The position numbers and the translations under genes are program-made. A stretch of 64,000 nucleotides of DNA, taken from assembly GCA_015179125.1 (NCBI GenBank), contig WHVA01000011.1, forward strand, positions 62,001-126,000, given 5' to 3'. Positions 11,021 to 20,202 of this stretch are shown here, in pieces. The stretch comes from Gautieria morchelliformis. Taxonomy: Eukaryota > Basidiomycota > Agaricomycetes > Gomphales > Gomphaceae. Below the pieces are notes generated by a model. It was not told the DNA's origin. It searched no databases and saw only the letters and a program-made list of their open reading frames with translations. Position 1 is the first letter of the stretch, and every line of letters begins with the position of its first letter.

Positions 11021-11776
11021 TCAATGAGCCAGGTTCGGCTTCAGCACCTGGGTGATCATGCTCACCCGTGGCCCTTTGTCCTTGTTCTTCGATTCGTCGT
11101 CGTTGAATGAGACCTTGCCTGTGGGGATCACCTCGTTTCCCTTGCGAATCGTTCCTGTGCTCGAGAAGTCCAGGGTTATGCCGAATCTCCTTAGGAATGG
11201 TGTCCCTAAGATCGCATCGTAATATTCGACGTTTGCTACATCGAAATATTCGTCATATGTCCCACGACCAAACTTGATGGTCGTGTTCGTTCCATAGTTT
11301 ATTGTGGAATGGCTGCCTATGCAGGCTAGCTGCAGCGCAATTGGTTGCTCCAGGGAGAATGTCTTCATCCCTGTAGCTTGCGTGAATTTGGGGGACAGCA
11401 GTACCCCTTTGCTGCCGCTATCTAGCAGGCAGTGGGCTTTTACGCCGTTTATTTCCCAGTACCCCGATAGGGTACGGTTCTCACTGCGCGGACGCGTTGG
11501 CCGTGTCCTGTGTTTGCTTCGGTGGTGATACACCGGCTCGGCCACCTTGTCTGGCGTGATCGATGTGCGTGCCGCCATAACCTTCGCGGCAGTCTCGTCT
11601 TCCAGCGCGAATCTGATCGCGCTGGACCTATAGGTGGTATTTTCTACCTCCTCGTCCCATTCATAGTATTGGGACGGCTCTGGGTCCCATTGGATCATGG
11701 GGATCACCCTCCCCCTCTTCATCAATTTGTTGAAGAGAATTTTGACCAAGATCCGTTTCCGGATCCTCGGCTTCAT
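11021..11776 (-). CDS. G1 retropepsin-type aspartic protease ORF
   Basis: The 251-codon frame has one retropepsin active-site motif, CLLDSGSKGVLLS (about residues 116-128), preceded by GYWEINGVKAH and followed by the usual ILGTPFLRRFG block. One motif per chain is normal because retropepsins act as dimers. The frame overlaps the end of gag by 116 bp in a different frame, +1 relative to gag. The protein would therefore come from frameshifting or from a Gag-Pro arrangement disturbed by mutation. The Met at 11776 is not necessarily used. Confidence 0.85.
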   Translation of the reverse strand: MKPRIRKRILVKILFNKLMKRGRVIPMIQWDPEPSQYYEWDEEVENTTYRSSAIRFALEDETAAKVMAARTSITPDKVAEPVYHHRSKHRTRPTRPRSENRTLSGYWEINGVKAHCLLDSGSKGVLLSPKFTQATGMKTFSLEQPIALQLACIGSHSTINYGTNTTIKFGRGTYDEYFDVANVEYYDAILGTPFLRRFGITLDFSSTGTIRKGNEVIPTGKVSFNDDESKNKDKGPRVSMITQVLKPNLAH

Positions 11777-13328
11777 TGTCGTGCCTCACGGCCGCTGTCC
11801 TTATACCGGACCTAAGCCGGGGGCACTCTGCTTTCTTGTGGCCAGGTTGGCCGCATTCAAAGCATGTGGTGTTGCTTTGGCTGCCGCTGGGCCTGTCGTT
11901 GGGCTGGCCCGACGTTTTCGTTGGTGGGGCAGGTCGTGGGGACGACCCTGACACTTGAGGCTGTTTAGCTTCAGGCGGGCGTCCAGCTTGTGCTGGGCGT
12001 GAGGGCGGTAGCCGTAGCCCTGTTCCGCTTCTTGCGACCAGGCTGGGCCTGGTCAGGCCCGTTTGTGTCAACGGCTTGCTCCCTGTGAGCCGGGCAGCAC
12101 TTGCCGTTGCTGCTGCGCTTTCTGCGTGGCGCATCCCCATGTTGTATCGGGATGCCTCCTCGATCATCTGGGCCGTCTCGAAGAGTTGCTCTATTGAGCT
12201 GCTTTCGGCATTATAGCCCTTTTTGAGGACCTCGTTGCGCAGCATTTCGCGCAGCGCCGATACGAACCGTCTCCGGAACGTGTACTCGTCTGGCGGCTGT
12301 ATCATATGTGCCGCGTATTTCGTGAGCTCGTTCAGCATCTCCTGAATGGTTTTCATGCCTTGCATGACCGTGTCGAATTTATTTGATGCGTGATGGTATG
12401 TCAGTGTGTGCAGGAACCTCTTTTGAAGGCCTTGCATCACTGATTCCAGCATCCAGCTGTGGACCTGGCGATCAAAGCGTTCAACGTTTCGAAGGAACCA
12501 CCCCTGGGCTTCGCCGGTGAGGCGAGTGCCCACATAGCCGACCTGCGTGTCAATGCTGGTTGGCCCTAGGAGGCAATTCATTTTTAGCCATCGTAGGATG
12601 GCTGCCACGAAGATTTCAAACTCTTCGAGGTCCGATCCCCCTGCATATGGCTCGGGGTGGGCCAATTTTACGCCAGCCTTCGCCAGCACAGACTTCTCCA
12701 GGTCTGTGTCCGCGGCGTCTGCTAACGCCACGCGGATCATCCATGTGATCCCGTCGTACGGCTCCATTGGTATGACGTCGGCCTGGTCAGGGATTCCCTG
12801 GCCTTCCGTTGGGGCCATGGATCGCTCGTGCGGTTGTGACGCCACGCGGGGCAGGCTGTTATATGCCCTAACAGGCCCCGGGCCCGGATCGGGCTCGGGA
12901 TCGGGAGCGTTTTGTGCTCTCGGTTCTGGGGGCGTTGTGTGCCTGGTGTCCCCGGTCAGTCCCGCGTTGTGGATCTGTAGCCTGCTGTTGTAGGCTGCGC
13001 GCGCTTGCCGTGCGTCTTGTACGGCTTGCGTGAGCTGCTCGTCGGGCAGCTGAGCGGTGTGGCTGTGGGCCACCGTCTCTTCAGTGTTCTTCGCTAGTAG
13101 CTCGAGTGCCCATGTGTGGCGGCGCACGGCTGCGGCTTCTTTACGCTGCCAGTGTGCGACTTCGAGCTCTAAGCTCTCGGTCATCGTTTCAGAGTCAGGC
13201 TCTGAGGCGACCTGATCCCTAACGATCTGTTGGATCGTTTTACGGCTGTCCGTTGGGGCAGCCGGTTGTTCCTGAGGTTCGTTCCCAAACCTTACATCCT
13301 GTTCGACCGGGATGGCTGGCGGTGGCAT
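11661..13328 (-). CDS. G1 Gag polyprotein with CCHC zinc knuckle
   Basis: The 555-codon frame has a Ser/Pro-rich start, a coiled-coil-like region, then a capsid-like Retrotrans_gag domain (about residues 225-370, with GEAQGWFLRNVERFD and EYTFRRRFVSALREMLRNEV). A Pro/Arg-rich linker leads to one zinc knuckle, CFECGQPGHKKAEC (C-x2-C-x4-H-x4-C). It would form the particle shell and bind element RNA. It ends 116 bp inside the protease frame. Confidence 0.9.
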   Translation of the reverse strand: MPPPAIPVEQDVRFGNEPQEQPAAPTDSRKTIQQIVRDQVASEPDSETMTESLELEVAHWQRKEAAAVRRHTWALELLAKNTEETVAHSHTAQLPDEQLTQAVQDARQARAAYNSRLQIHNAGLTGDTRHTTPPEPRAQNAPDPEPDPGPGPVRAYNSLPRVASQPHERSMAPTEGQGIPDQADVIPMEPYDGITWMIRVALADAADTDLEKSVLAKAGVKLAHPEPYAGGSDLEEFEIFVAAILRWLKMNCLLGPTSIDTQVGYVGTRLTGEAQGWFLRNVERFDRQVHSWMLESVMQGLQKRFLHTLTYHHASNKFDTVMQGMKTIQEMLNELTKYAAHMIQPPDEYTFRRRFVSALREMLRNEVLKKGYNAESSSIEQLFETAQMIEEASRYNMGMRHAESAAATASAARLTGSKPLTQTGLTRPSLVARSGTGLRLPPSRPAQAGRPPEAKQPQVSGSSPRPAPPTKTSGQPNDRPSGSQSNTTCFECGQPGHKKAECPRLRSGIRTAAVRHDNEAEDPETDLGQNSLQQIDEEGEGDPHDPMGPRAVPIL

Positions 13329-13349
13329 TCGCTGCTTGTCTCGCTCCTT

Positions 13350-14122
13350 TCAGCGCGGGTCTTCCACGTCGCGACTGCGTTCGTTGGCTGCGGACTGTCG
13401 CGAGCTCGGATGAGTTGCGTCGCATTCCCCGCGTGGGCGGAATGCCTTCTGGACGTCCTCCAGTGTGGCTGCGTCTTGCAGCCTGACCTCCTCGGCCTGG
13501 TGGAGTTCCTTGCCGATTGCCATTAGGGCGGCGGCGGCGTTGTCAAGTTGCGATGCCAGCTGATCGTGCTTGTGGCGCGTCAGCGTACTTCGGTGCAGCG
13601 CAGCCTGCACCTGTTTGTTCAGGGCCTCTGCCGTCTCGTGGTCAATGGCGTGAGCCCTCGAGCTCTTGCAACTAGAGCTCGAGTATTCCGAGTCCTGACC
13701 ATCATCCGGGGCTCGCCTCTTTTGCCGTCGTCCTCCTTCAGGGATGATTGTCGTCGCTCTACTTCGTGAGCGTCGGTTTGAGTCATGGCTTTGTGCCCGC
13801 CTCGACGTTGTTGCTCTACCGTCCAACGACGGCGAGACTTCTCTGCCCTTTCCTTTGTCTTTGGGCAGAGAGAGATAGGGGGTGGCGCCAGCTCGTTGCT
13901 TGGCATCGTCTCTTCTTCGGCCACGCTCGACGAGACGTGGTCGGGATTTTCCTCGTCCTCTACTGAGGGGACGAGGGCGGTGAGATCTACGATCTCTCCG
14001 TCTTCTATCGTCCTGGTCTCTTGGTCCAGGATAGCGTCAGCTGTCGTGTCGCTGGGCTGCGCCTGGGGCGTGGACCTCGAGCTCGTCGCTCGTGTCCGTC
14101 TTCGACTGCGTGGAATCATCAT
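13350..14122 (-). pseudogene. G1 N-terminal Gag-like leader ORF, frameshifted
   Basis: Two overlapping minus-strand frames (13619-14122 and 13350-13826) together read as an Arg/Ser-rich, low-complexity protein with a heptad-like segment (HETAEALNKQVQ, LASQLDNAAAALMAIGKEL). A single frameshift between 13619 and 13826 would join them. The ORF sits between the 5' LTR and gag and ends just before the gag Met. It is probably the natural N-terminus of Gag or a small leader protein. I know no family for it. Confidence 0.5.
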
Positions 14123-14260
14123 GCTCGCAGCCGACAGTAGAAGGTCTACTGGAGGGTCTCAACGATTGTTAGTCGTCGACCCAGCGATCTTTTTCAAGAT
14201 TGCTTCGAATCCACTATCGGTTGGTCGCGTGGCGATCAACCGCAGGATAGTTCAAAAAGG

Positions 14261-14473
14261 TGTAAAGATGTCTATCTTAAACCTTAAGTCACAAGAGCAT
14301 GACAGAACTTGACCAATGTGTGGTATTCTGATGCTACGTAGTGACAGTGTAAGGGTAAGATGCGATGTGTACCGCTAGCCGGTTCCCACGCATAAACTAT
14401 ACAGTGGGTCCCTAAGGGGCCCACTGGGATTATGTAATAACTAATATACATGTAGATACATGGGTTATTTACA
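14261..14473 (-). repeat. G1 5' LTR (213 bp)
   Basis: Near-identical to the 3' LTR (about 7 differences in 213). In the element's orientation it is upstream of gag and would carry the promoter. The sequence just inside it (CCTTTTTGAACTATCC on the minus strand) does not begin with the TGG expected for a tRNA 3'-end primer site. Confidence 0.92.
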
Positions 14474-14690
14474 GAAGTAGAGGGAGTGTGCGAAGTAGAG
14501 GGAGTGGGCCAAGTAGAGGGAGCAGGCCAAGTAGAGGTAGCTAGAGAAGTAGACTAGCATGCCAAGTAGAGGGAGTGGTGAAAGCAGAGGGAGGTGGGGA
14601 AGTAGATGGGCATAGGGAAGTAGAGGGAAGGGGGCAAGTAGAGGCAGGCAGGCAAGTAGAGGGTGAGGAGGAAGTCGAGGTAGCAGGTCT
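14474..14690 (+). repeat. Minisatellite of gaagtagagggag-type units
   Basis: About a dozen imperfect copies of an 18-20 bp purine-rich unit (consensus near aagtagagggagtgggcc) run from the G1 boundary to about 14690. The first five bases are also G1's right target duplication, so G1 inserted at the edge of this array. Frames through it give the Leu/Tyr/Ser repeats expected of a tandem array. Confidence 0.8.
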
Positions 14691-16046
14691 GTGGAAAGTA
14701 TTGCCGGCGGGTTGCGTACGCAGTGAGGCTTCGTGAGGTCGTAAAAGCGTGTAGAGAGAATAAGATGAGAACAACTTCGGTTGTTTGCACTAACACCACG
14801 TGCAGTGACAACTACGCTAGACACCGACTGATATTGCTCCATCCAGTCAAAGGAAAAACTAGCCTCTGCGGGCTTCAATCAATAGCGCAAGGTTGGAGTT
14901 TAACTGCCTGCTGTTTCTATCATACATTGCTAGCTATTTATGTGTTTGGAGCGAGCCCGTACTAAACTAGATATAATAGGGGTTTATGGAGCAGCGAGTG
15001 CCGCCGGTGCGCAATGCATGCACCGGTGCCAAGGCTGTACCTGATCATATGTAGCCTAATATATGCGTCAGGAACGATGGAGCGCTTCCCGCGCTCCATC
15101 TCGGATCTAGCCCTCGGTTGGCCCTGGAACCGGGCTCAGGGTCGAAGCCGCCAGTTAGAGGCACGCATGAGTGACAGTGCGCGTGCATGCCCTAGAGTGC
15201 GCCGGCATTGCATATGGATGTAGATATGGAGTCAGAAGGTCATTAGGGGTTTGTTAGTGATGAATATGAATGTATAGATTGATTTTCCTATTCATAACAA
15301 GGTCAAGTAGAGATTGACCCTCCTGTCGATGCCTGCCATGTTTGACTCCGCTGTAGTAAATATATCATTTCTACCTGTATAAGTATAGCTAGCAAAACAT
15401 ATATACACCCAATAACTGATATTAGCATGCCGTGACACTTCCCTAACCCCTCAATATATTTCATTTGCTTTTCTCTGGGGCTCCTTCTCCCATGGAAACA
15501 GCAGGATATATGCAGTAGACACCGCTCTCTGAAGAAGAGAGGGTGAGAATGTAATCTGATCCGCTCTTTGATCCTACATAAAGTGCCTCAAAAAGTGAAT
15601 AATTAGATTATAAAGAAAATAAATAAACTGAAAGTGAAGAGAAAGAATTTGAAAAAGAATAGAAAGAATTTGAAAAACAAAAGAAAAAAATAAACCGAAA
15701 TGGCACCCTATCTGTCTGGTTTGTATTGACTCAGCCTGGTTCTGTAATGCATGCAATTCATCAGTGATTGTCTGTGTTACACCTCTGTGGGTGTGGTCAG
15801 TGTTGGGTCGAGGGCAGAGGATGAAGGTAGTATATACCTCTGGGTTTTCTGACCATTTCTTATTTCATTCACCTCTTGATGCAAATTCCACCCCTTCCTA
15901 GATATTCAGGTCATTAAATAATAACTAATGTTGACTATCACTGACCTTCCCCTCCGCTGAATGTTATGATCGCATTCTTCACAGATTTCTTTACTCTCCC
16001 AGCAATCATGTACACCCATTGTCACATCCTCACTTACCATGCTTTC
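14691..16046. other. Intergenic or decayed repeat DNA, no gene seen
   Basis: I find no homologous coding region. There is a GC-rich patch around 15000-15230 with inverted repeats (for example atggagcgc ... gcgctccat near 15076-15098). An A/G-rich tract lies at about 15585-15700. Open frames here are under 140 codons and without motifs. Confidence 0.5.
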
Positions 16047-16262
16047 TGTTAGAATGTGAGTAAGGTCATGTCAACATCACTTACATGTCATGTTGAAAAC
16101 ATTGTATATTAGTTACTGTGTATCGTACATAGCCCTTCATGCAGGTGTAAACTACAACTACCTCACTGCTTTTCTAACACAACTGTGTTCCCCCTTGTCC
16201 TGTTGAGGTGGAAGTTGACATTCGAAAATTGCACCTACGAAAGTGCGTCACGCCTAACAAAA

Positions 16263-16390
16263 GCACGCTCAATCATCGAAAGTCACACCTACCAAAAGCA
16301 TACACCATTGTTGAGCCTACCAAAAGCTCAATCATCGAAAGCCACACCTACCAAAAGCATGCACTGTTGTTGAGCCTACTGAAAGCTCAA
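16263..16390 (+). repeat. About 60-bp unit repeated twice in the copia leader
   Basis: The unit beginning aatcatcgaaag, with ccaaaagcat and gttgagcctac, occurs twice in tandem with few changes, and a third partial start follows. It lies between the 5' LTR and gag. Confidence 0.7.
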
Positions 16391-16426
16391 ATCATTTGCA
16401 ATCATGCCTGAGACTTAGTTGGAGAA

Positions 16427-17150
16427 GCTGAATAAAAGAATTATGTGGATTGGTGTTATATGATGGAGGCCCTGCTCATTGAGAAGGACCTTTGGGATGT
16501 TGTTTATGGGACCAAGCACTGTCCTTCAGGCACTGACAACTCCATGGCCATTCATGCTTATGTCAAGAAGCAGCAAGTGGCCTGCATGAGCATTTTGTCA
16601 CACCTCCTCATTCAAAAGACATGTGATGACATTTGGAAGTATGAGTTCATTCAGGGGAAGGTTGTTGAGTGTGACGATGAGTGTGGAATACAAATCTTGT
16701 AGTCCAGCTATGAGTAAGAGAATGGTGTCCTCATCAATAATTGTAACTCCAGCAGCGTCAAGCTGGTATGCAGGATTATTTTTGACATTGGCAATCCATG
16801 AATTTATCATCTGATCATCATGTTTCTTCATATACAGGAATTCACGATGAAGGGCAAGGTGGGTCCCAAATCCGCGAGCACAATGAACTTGTTCAAGGTT
16901 TTCCCAAATCTCCATTGGGTTATTGAAGCCAGCATGAAGAAGCTGGGAAGGTTCGATGTGGAGAATATTAGATGTCGTTGAACTCTCAGGACCTGTCTAT
17001 TCTGTACAAGATGTCAAGAACAAGAAAATCAAGATGCAACTTTCTGAAATTACTTGCTACAGTTGTGGCAAGAAAGGTCACTACAAGTCTAATTGTCCAG
17101 AACCAAAGAAAGATGAAATAGGTGATAAAGTCGCAGCTTCTTTGTTCTGA
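16427..17150 (+). pseudogene. Copia gag with an inverted internal segment
   Basis: The plus strand reads as gag at 16440-16600 (LLIEKDLWDVV, then AYVKKQQVACMSILSHL) and again at 16950-17150 with a zinc knuckle CYSCGKKGHYKSNC (C-x2-C-x4-H-x4-C). Between them gag is read on the minus strand (16598-16915: EIWENLEQVHCARGFG, ALHREFLYMKKHDDQM, then LNNLPLNEL and LLNEE). These are the residues a UBN2-type gag should have between the two plus-strand parts. About 345 bp is therefore inverted in place, and the gene is dead. Confidence 0.75.
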
Positions 17151-17301
17151 TCACCTTCCGACTTTCTGTCCCTCAAGAAGGTGTGTTGGAATGCGAGCGA
17201 TGTCATGTCGACATTACTTACATATCACATTGAAAACATTGTTTATTAGTTACTGTGTATTGTACATAGCCCCTCACGCAGTTGTAAACTACCACTATCT
17301 C

Positions 17302-17963
17302 TGTTAAGGTTGTGGACCGTACTGTAGTTCAGCTTTACCAAGGCTGAACTCAGGTCTCGGGTCAGAGGGCTTGGCTTCAACCTCGTGGGTTGTGCCCACT
17401 CAGTGTTCTGCCTTAATTTCGGGAGCGGTCTCAGCTCTAAGCCAAGAAGTGGGTTTCTATATCAAGCAGAGAGGTCTTAAGTACGAGAAGCTAATTCAAT
17501 ATCTGAACTGAGGAACTACGATACATGGACTGGGGGTCTATATAGTAAAGTAGTGTGCAGGGTCGTGAAGGGTCAATGATCGGATCAACGGTGTAGAGAG
17601 GGAAGCCTCGCTGGAGTGACAAACCGTGCAGAACTACTAACGCAGCTGGTAGTGAGCGGGAAAGAGGAGTCTCTATTACTAATCTAAGTGGACCCACTAT
17701 ATACTCTGAGAAAAATGGGGGTGGCACAACGTGACATCATACTAAAAGACAAGAAAACCTATAATCTCCAACTAGAGAGCGTAGCTCTCTTACAACGGAC
17801 AGGGGAACAAAGGGTCAGGCAAACGGGGAACTATCTAGAAAAGGAAGTCAGGGGTGATGGAAGGTGCAAAGAGGAACCCGAAGGAAGCTGAGTGAAACCC
17901 AAGGTTCCCGAATGAGAATCGAAGCCAAGGCTTCGGGACCGGATTTGGGAATGGATCGTAACA
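17302..17963 (-). repeat. G2 3' LTR (662 bp)
   Basis: The LTR starts TGTTACGATCC on the minus strand and ends CCTTAACA, like the LTRs at 24031-24492 and 24592-25057. Shared blocks include tgaagccttggctt, TATA-like ctatata and gttgaagcc. It is about 200 bp longer than those, with extra sequence in the middle that contains the inverted repeat agagagcgtagctctct. A polypurine tract (gggggaggtac on the minus strand) directly precedes it. Confidence 0.85.
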
Positions 17964-18096
17964 GTACCTCCCCCTTATGGGTGAACCCATGAGGCCATAA
18001 GCAAGATCCTGGAGATTGCCGGGTTGGGGGAGTTATGTAAGCTTTGTTTCGGGTGTTGCTTCTTGTCTTCTCCCATCATCATCAAATTCACGGATT

Positions 18097-19487
18097 ATGT
18101 CAGAGATGCATGACATTCCCATCGACAAGATCAATGAGCTTGATGCTGAGCTTGCGCAGGCTGAGCTCGAGGCCGAAAAGTGCCGGAATGAGCTGATGGA
18201 AAAATGGAGGCTTGCACAAGAGCACAAGGAGGCTTTAGAGAAAAACGGCGGGAGGATGATGAAAAAGCTGAGGTGTAATGGAAAGAGCTGGAGGTGCAGG
18301 CTGAGGCTGCGCGGAGAGCCGAAGAGGCTCAAAAAGCTGAGGAAGTGTGGAAAGCTTCTGAGGCATGGGAAGCTAAGAAGAAGGCCAAAGGCAAAAGCCG
18401 AGGAGGCTCGGAAGGCATGGGGGCCAGCAGCCGAACGTGAGTGACTATGACTTTTTGCTATAGTGGAAGCTGAAAAGATCCGACAAGCTGACGTGAATCA
18501 AAATTTTCACATCCCGTCGCCCGAGCTGGTAATTGTGGATTCGGCCGTGGTGCAAGCTTGGATCTTAGCTGCAAAACATGTGGCGGAAAGAAATGTGGCT
18601 AAGGTGAAACCGAGGTCCTCGGGACAGAGTAAGAGAAAAGCAACTGAGGAGTCAGATGAGGAGGAGTTGGGTGAAGAGGTAAGTCCTCAGGTTGGGTTGG
18701 TTTGGATTTTTGACTTATGCTTTTTTTTTCAGCGTGAACCTTGCAACACTTGCAGGCATCACCATACCCAGTGTCTGAGCAGAAAGAAAACTGTGTGCCA
18801 GCAGTGCGTAGACTGAAAAGTTTGGTGCAGCTTCCTGAATGGGAAGTGGAAGTGGAAGGACGAGGGGGAAACTGAGGGGCTGGGGCTGAAGAAGGCTAAG
18901 GTCGCAAGGATCAAGCCGTTGGGAGCCATACCGACAGTCGACATCAGTGCTAGGCCATTGGGGTCTGGGATCAAGGGTTTAAAACCTGACGGATATTCCG
19001 GAGCCCAGGTATCTGGGATGCTGAGGCTCTTGCTGTCCCAGCGAAACCAGCAACTGGAATGCAGCAACCATCTGCTTTGGGGAGTGTTGGATTTTGTGCA
19101 GCGGATCAAGCGGCACAATTCCCAGCTGAACAAGCAGTTACGCTTGTGGAGCACAGCGGTGGAAAATGCTGCTTTGTGGTTGGGTTCAGATTCGGGTTGG
19201 GGTGGGTTTGATTTGGCTGGGGGTTTGGGTTTGGGTTTGGGTTTGGGAAGTGTGGCAAGGGAAAAGGAAAAAGAGTGGGAAGTGTGGCAAGGGAAAAGGA
19301 AAAAGAGTCAGAGGGAAAAGAGAAGGGAAAAGGAAAAGAGATAGAGGAAAGAGTGGAGGCGGAGGTGGGATCGGGTTCAGAGGACGGGGATGAGGATGCA
19401 GAAAAGACGAGGGACAGGGGTTTGGGAGATGAGTGGGATGACGGGGGAAAAGACGTGGATGAGGATGCTACAATGGAAGATAACTAA
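18097..19487 (+). pseudogene. Antisense accessory gene of G2: coiled coil plus Zn2Cys6-like domain
   Basis: This frame runs opposite to G2 pol and starts (ATG 18097, or 18016) about 50-130 bp from the 3' LTR. It encodes a charged coiled coil (LDAELAQAELEAEKCRNEL), a linker, then a cysteine domain CNTCRHHHTQCLSRKKTVC QQC ... C with spacing C-x2-C-x6-C-x7-C-x2-C-x6-C, which fits the fungal Zn2Cys6 rule. Next come a helical region (SQRNQQLECSNHLLWGVLDF), a Gly/Leu run, a Lys/Glu run and an acidic tail ending TMEDN. A GTAAGT...TTTCAG intron of 54 nt (18679-18732) lies just before the cysteines and keeps frame. A TGA at 18814-18816 sits between Cys5 and Cys6, and two frameshifts affect the coiled coil (about 18240-18400). 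A 27-nt candidate intron at 18437-18463 also keeps frame but is very short. G3 has the matching C-terminal half at 31093-31605. Confidence 0.65.
18679..18732 (+). other. Predicted spliceosomal intron in the antisense gene
   Basis: It has a GTAAGT donor, a polypyrimidine run and a TTTCAG acceptor, 54 nt long, the size of the host introns further right. Removing it joins an acidic EESDEEELGEE stretch directly to the cysteine domain in frame. Confidence 0.6.
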
Positions 19488-19723
19488 ACTAATTTTTTTG
19501 GTTTTTTATCTAATGTGAACCTTTTTTCTTGGTGCTTTTTGTTTTGGAATCGGGATCAGGAGCGGAAGTGAAATGAACAGGCAGAGAGAAGAAAAGCCAA
19601 GAACTACAAGCATAGCTATTCAGCAAAATCGCCAAGATAAAACATAGCAAAAGAGTGTTGTGTCTAACTAAGAAAGTGACCATCAAATGAGTGAAAGGAA
19701 AACGGGAGAACCAAGGCTTGGGT

Positions 19724-20202
19724 TCAGGGAACCCATGGTCCAGGCTTGGCAGGGTAGGCCGAGTGAAAGTCGGTCAGGATCTCTGCCACATGGCCAAGCT
19801 TGGTCACAAGGACCCATGATGTCTTTTCATCGGTACCTTCATAACCAGCCCAACGGACAAGGTACAGGAGGTTACAGGGTCTATGTCGTCAGTTGATCTT
19901 GGAATCAAGAATCTTGGAAATCTCGTACTCTGTCTCGCCGTCGATTTTGACTGGCAGCAGAGACTGAACCTGATTTGGAATGGTGTTCAGGACTGCGGGT
20001 TCGAGCATGGAGACATGGAAGACTGGGTGGACTGCCCAAAGGCTATCTGGCAGGCATAGAATGTAAGCTCGGGATCCGGCCTGGCCAATAATCTCAAAGG
20101 GACCGAGGTACTTCTCAGCCAGTTTCTTTGAGGGCCAGGTTGTCCAGAAGAACTGCACTTTTACAAACATGGAGGATCCTATCGTGAACTCAGGAGCGGG
20201 AG
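19724..20202 (-). pseudogene. G2 integrase C-terminus and chromodomain
   Basis: The minus strand reads KKLAEKYLGPFEIIGQAGS and VHPVFHVSMLEP (the GPY/F-like module), then EYEISKILDSKI and, after a frameshift, the chromodomain remainder ending in PGPWVP and a stop at 19724. G3 has the same domain intact at about 30440-30892. The upstream end is cut by the 1440-bp LTR. Confidence 0.85.

Larger units (their letters stand above)
4919..14473 (-). mobile_element. G1: near full-length Ty3/gypsy chromovirus with an extra 3' ORF
   Basis: The element is bounded by two 213-bp direct repeats (4919-5131 and 14261-14473) that start TGTAAATAACC and end CATCTTTACA on the minus strand. They differ at about 7 positions by eye, so insertion is fairly recent. 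The flanks carry an identical 5-bp duplication, gaagt (4914-4918 and 14474-14478). On the minus strand the order is an N-terminal Gag-like ORF, Gag with a zinc knuckle, aspartic protease, RT, RNase H, integrase and chromodomain, then a further ORF in the env position, a polypurine tract and the LTR. RT-RNaseH-IN order marks Ty3/gypsy, and the chromodomain marks a chromovirus. RT is broken by a TAG, a TGA and a 375-bp solo LTR, so this copy is not autonomous. Confidence 0.95.
16047..17301 (+). mobile_element. Short copia-like element carrying gag only, 3' LTR truncated
   Basis: A 133-bp repeat at 16047-16179 (TGTTAGAATG ... TTCTAACA) recurs at 17184 (TGTTGGAATG onward) and is followed for 118 bp until G2 interrupts it. 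Shared text includes gaaaacattgt and ttagttactgtgtat. Between them is about 1 kb with a copia-type gag (UBN2-like) and a zinc knuckle but no protease, integrase or RT. A purine run (aagaaggtg) precedes the second LTR. This is the layout of non-autonomous gag-only retrotransposons described in plants as TR-GAG. A deletion derivative of a longer copia element is the alternative. Confidence 0.75.

Noticed and set aside
11304..13526. Several plus-strand frames opposite to G1 gag and protease
   Set aside because: They lack motifs and arise from the GC-rich codon use of the real minus-strand genes.
14465..14878. 137-codon minus frame with Leu/Tyr/Ser repeats
   Set aside because: It is a translation of the minisatellite; the repeats come from the DNA array.
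16208..16411. 67-codon frame with a repeated HRKSHLPKA-like unit, considered as a small repeat protein
   Set aside because: It is the two-copy 60-bp tandem in a copia leader, with no start context or conservation.
19215..19250. gggttt repeats considered as interstitial telomere sequence
   Set aside because: Only a few units, in frame as Gly-Leu codons of the antisense gene, and the fungal telomere unit is ttaggg.
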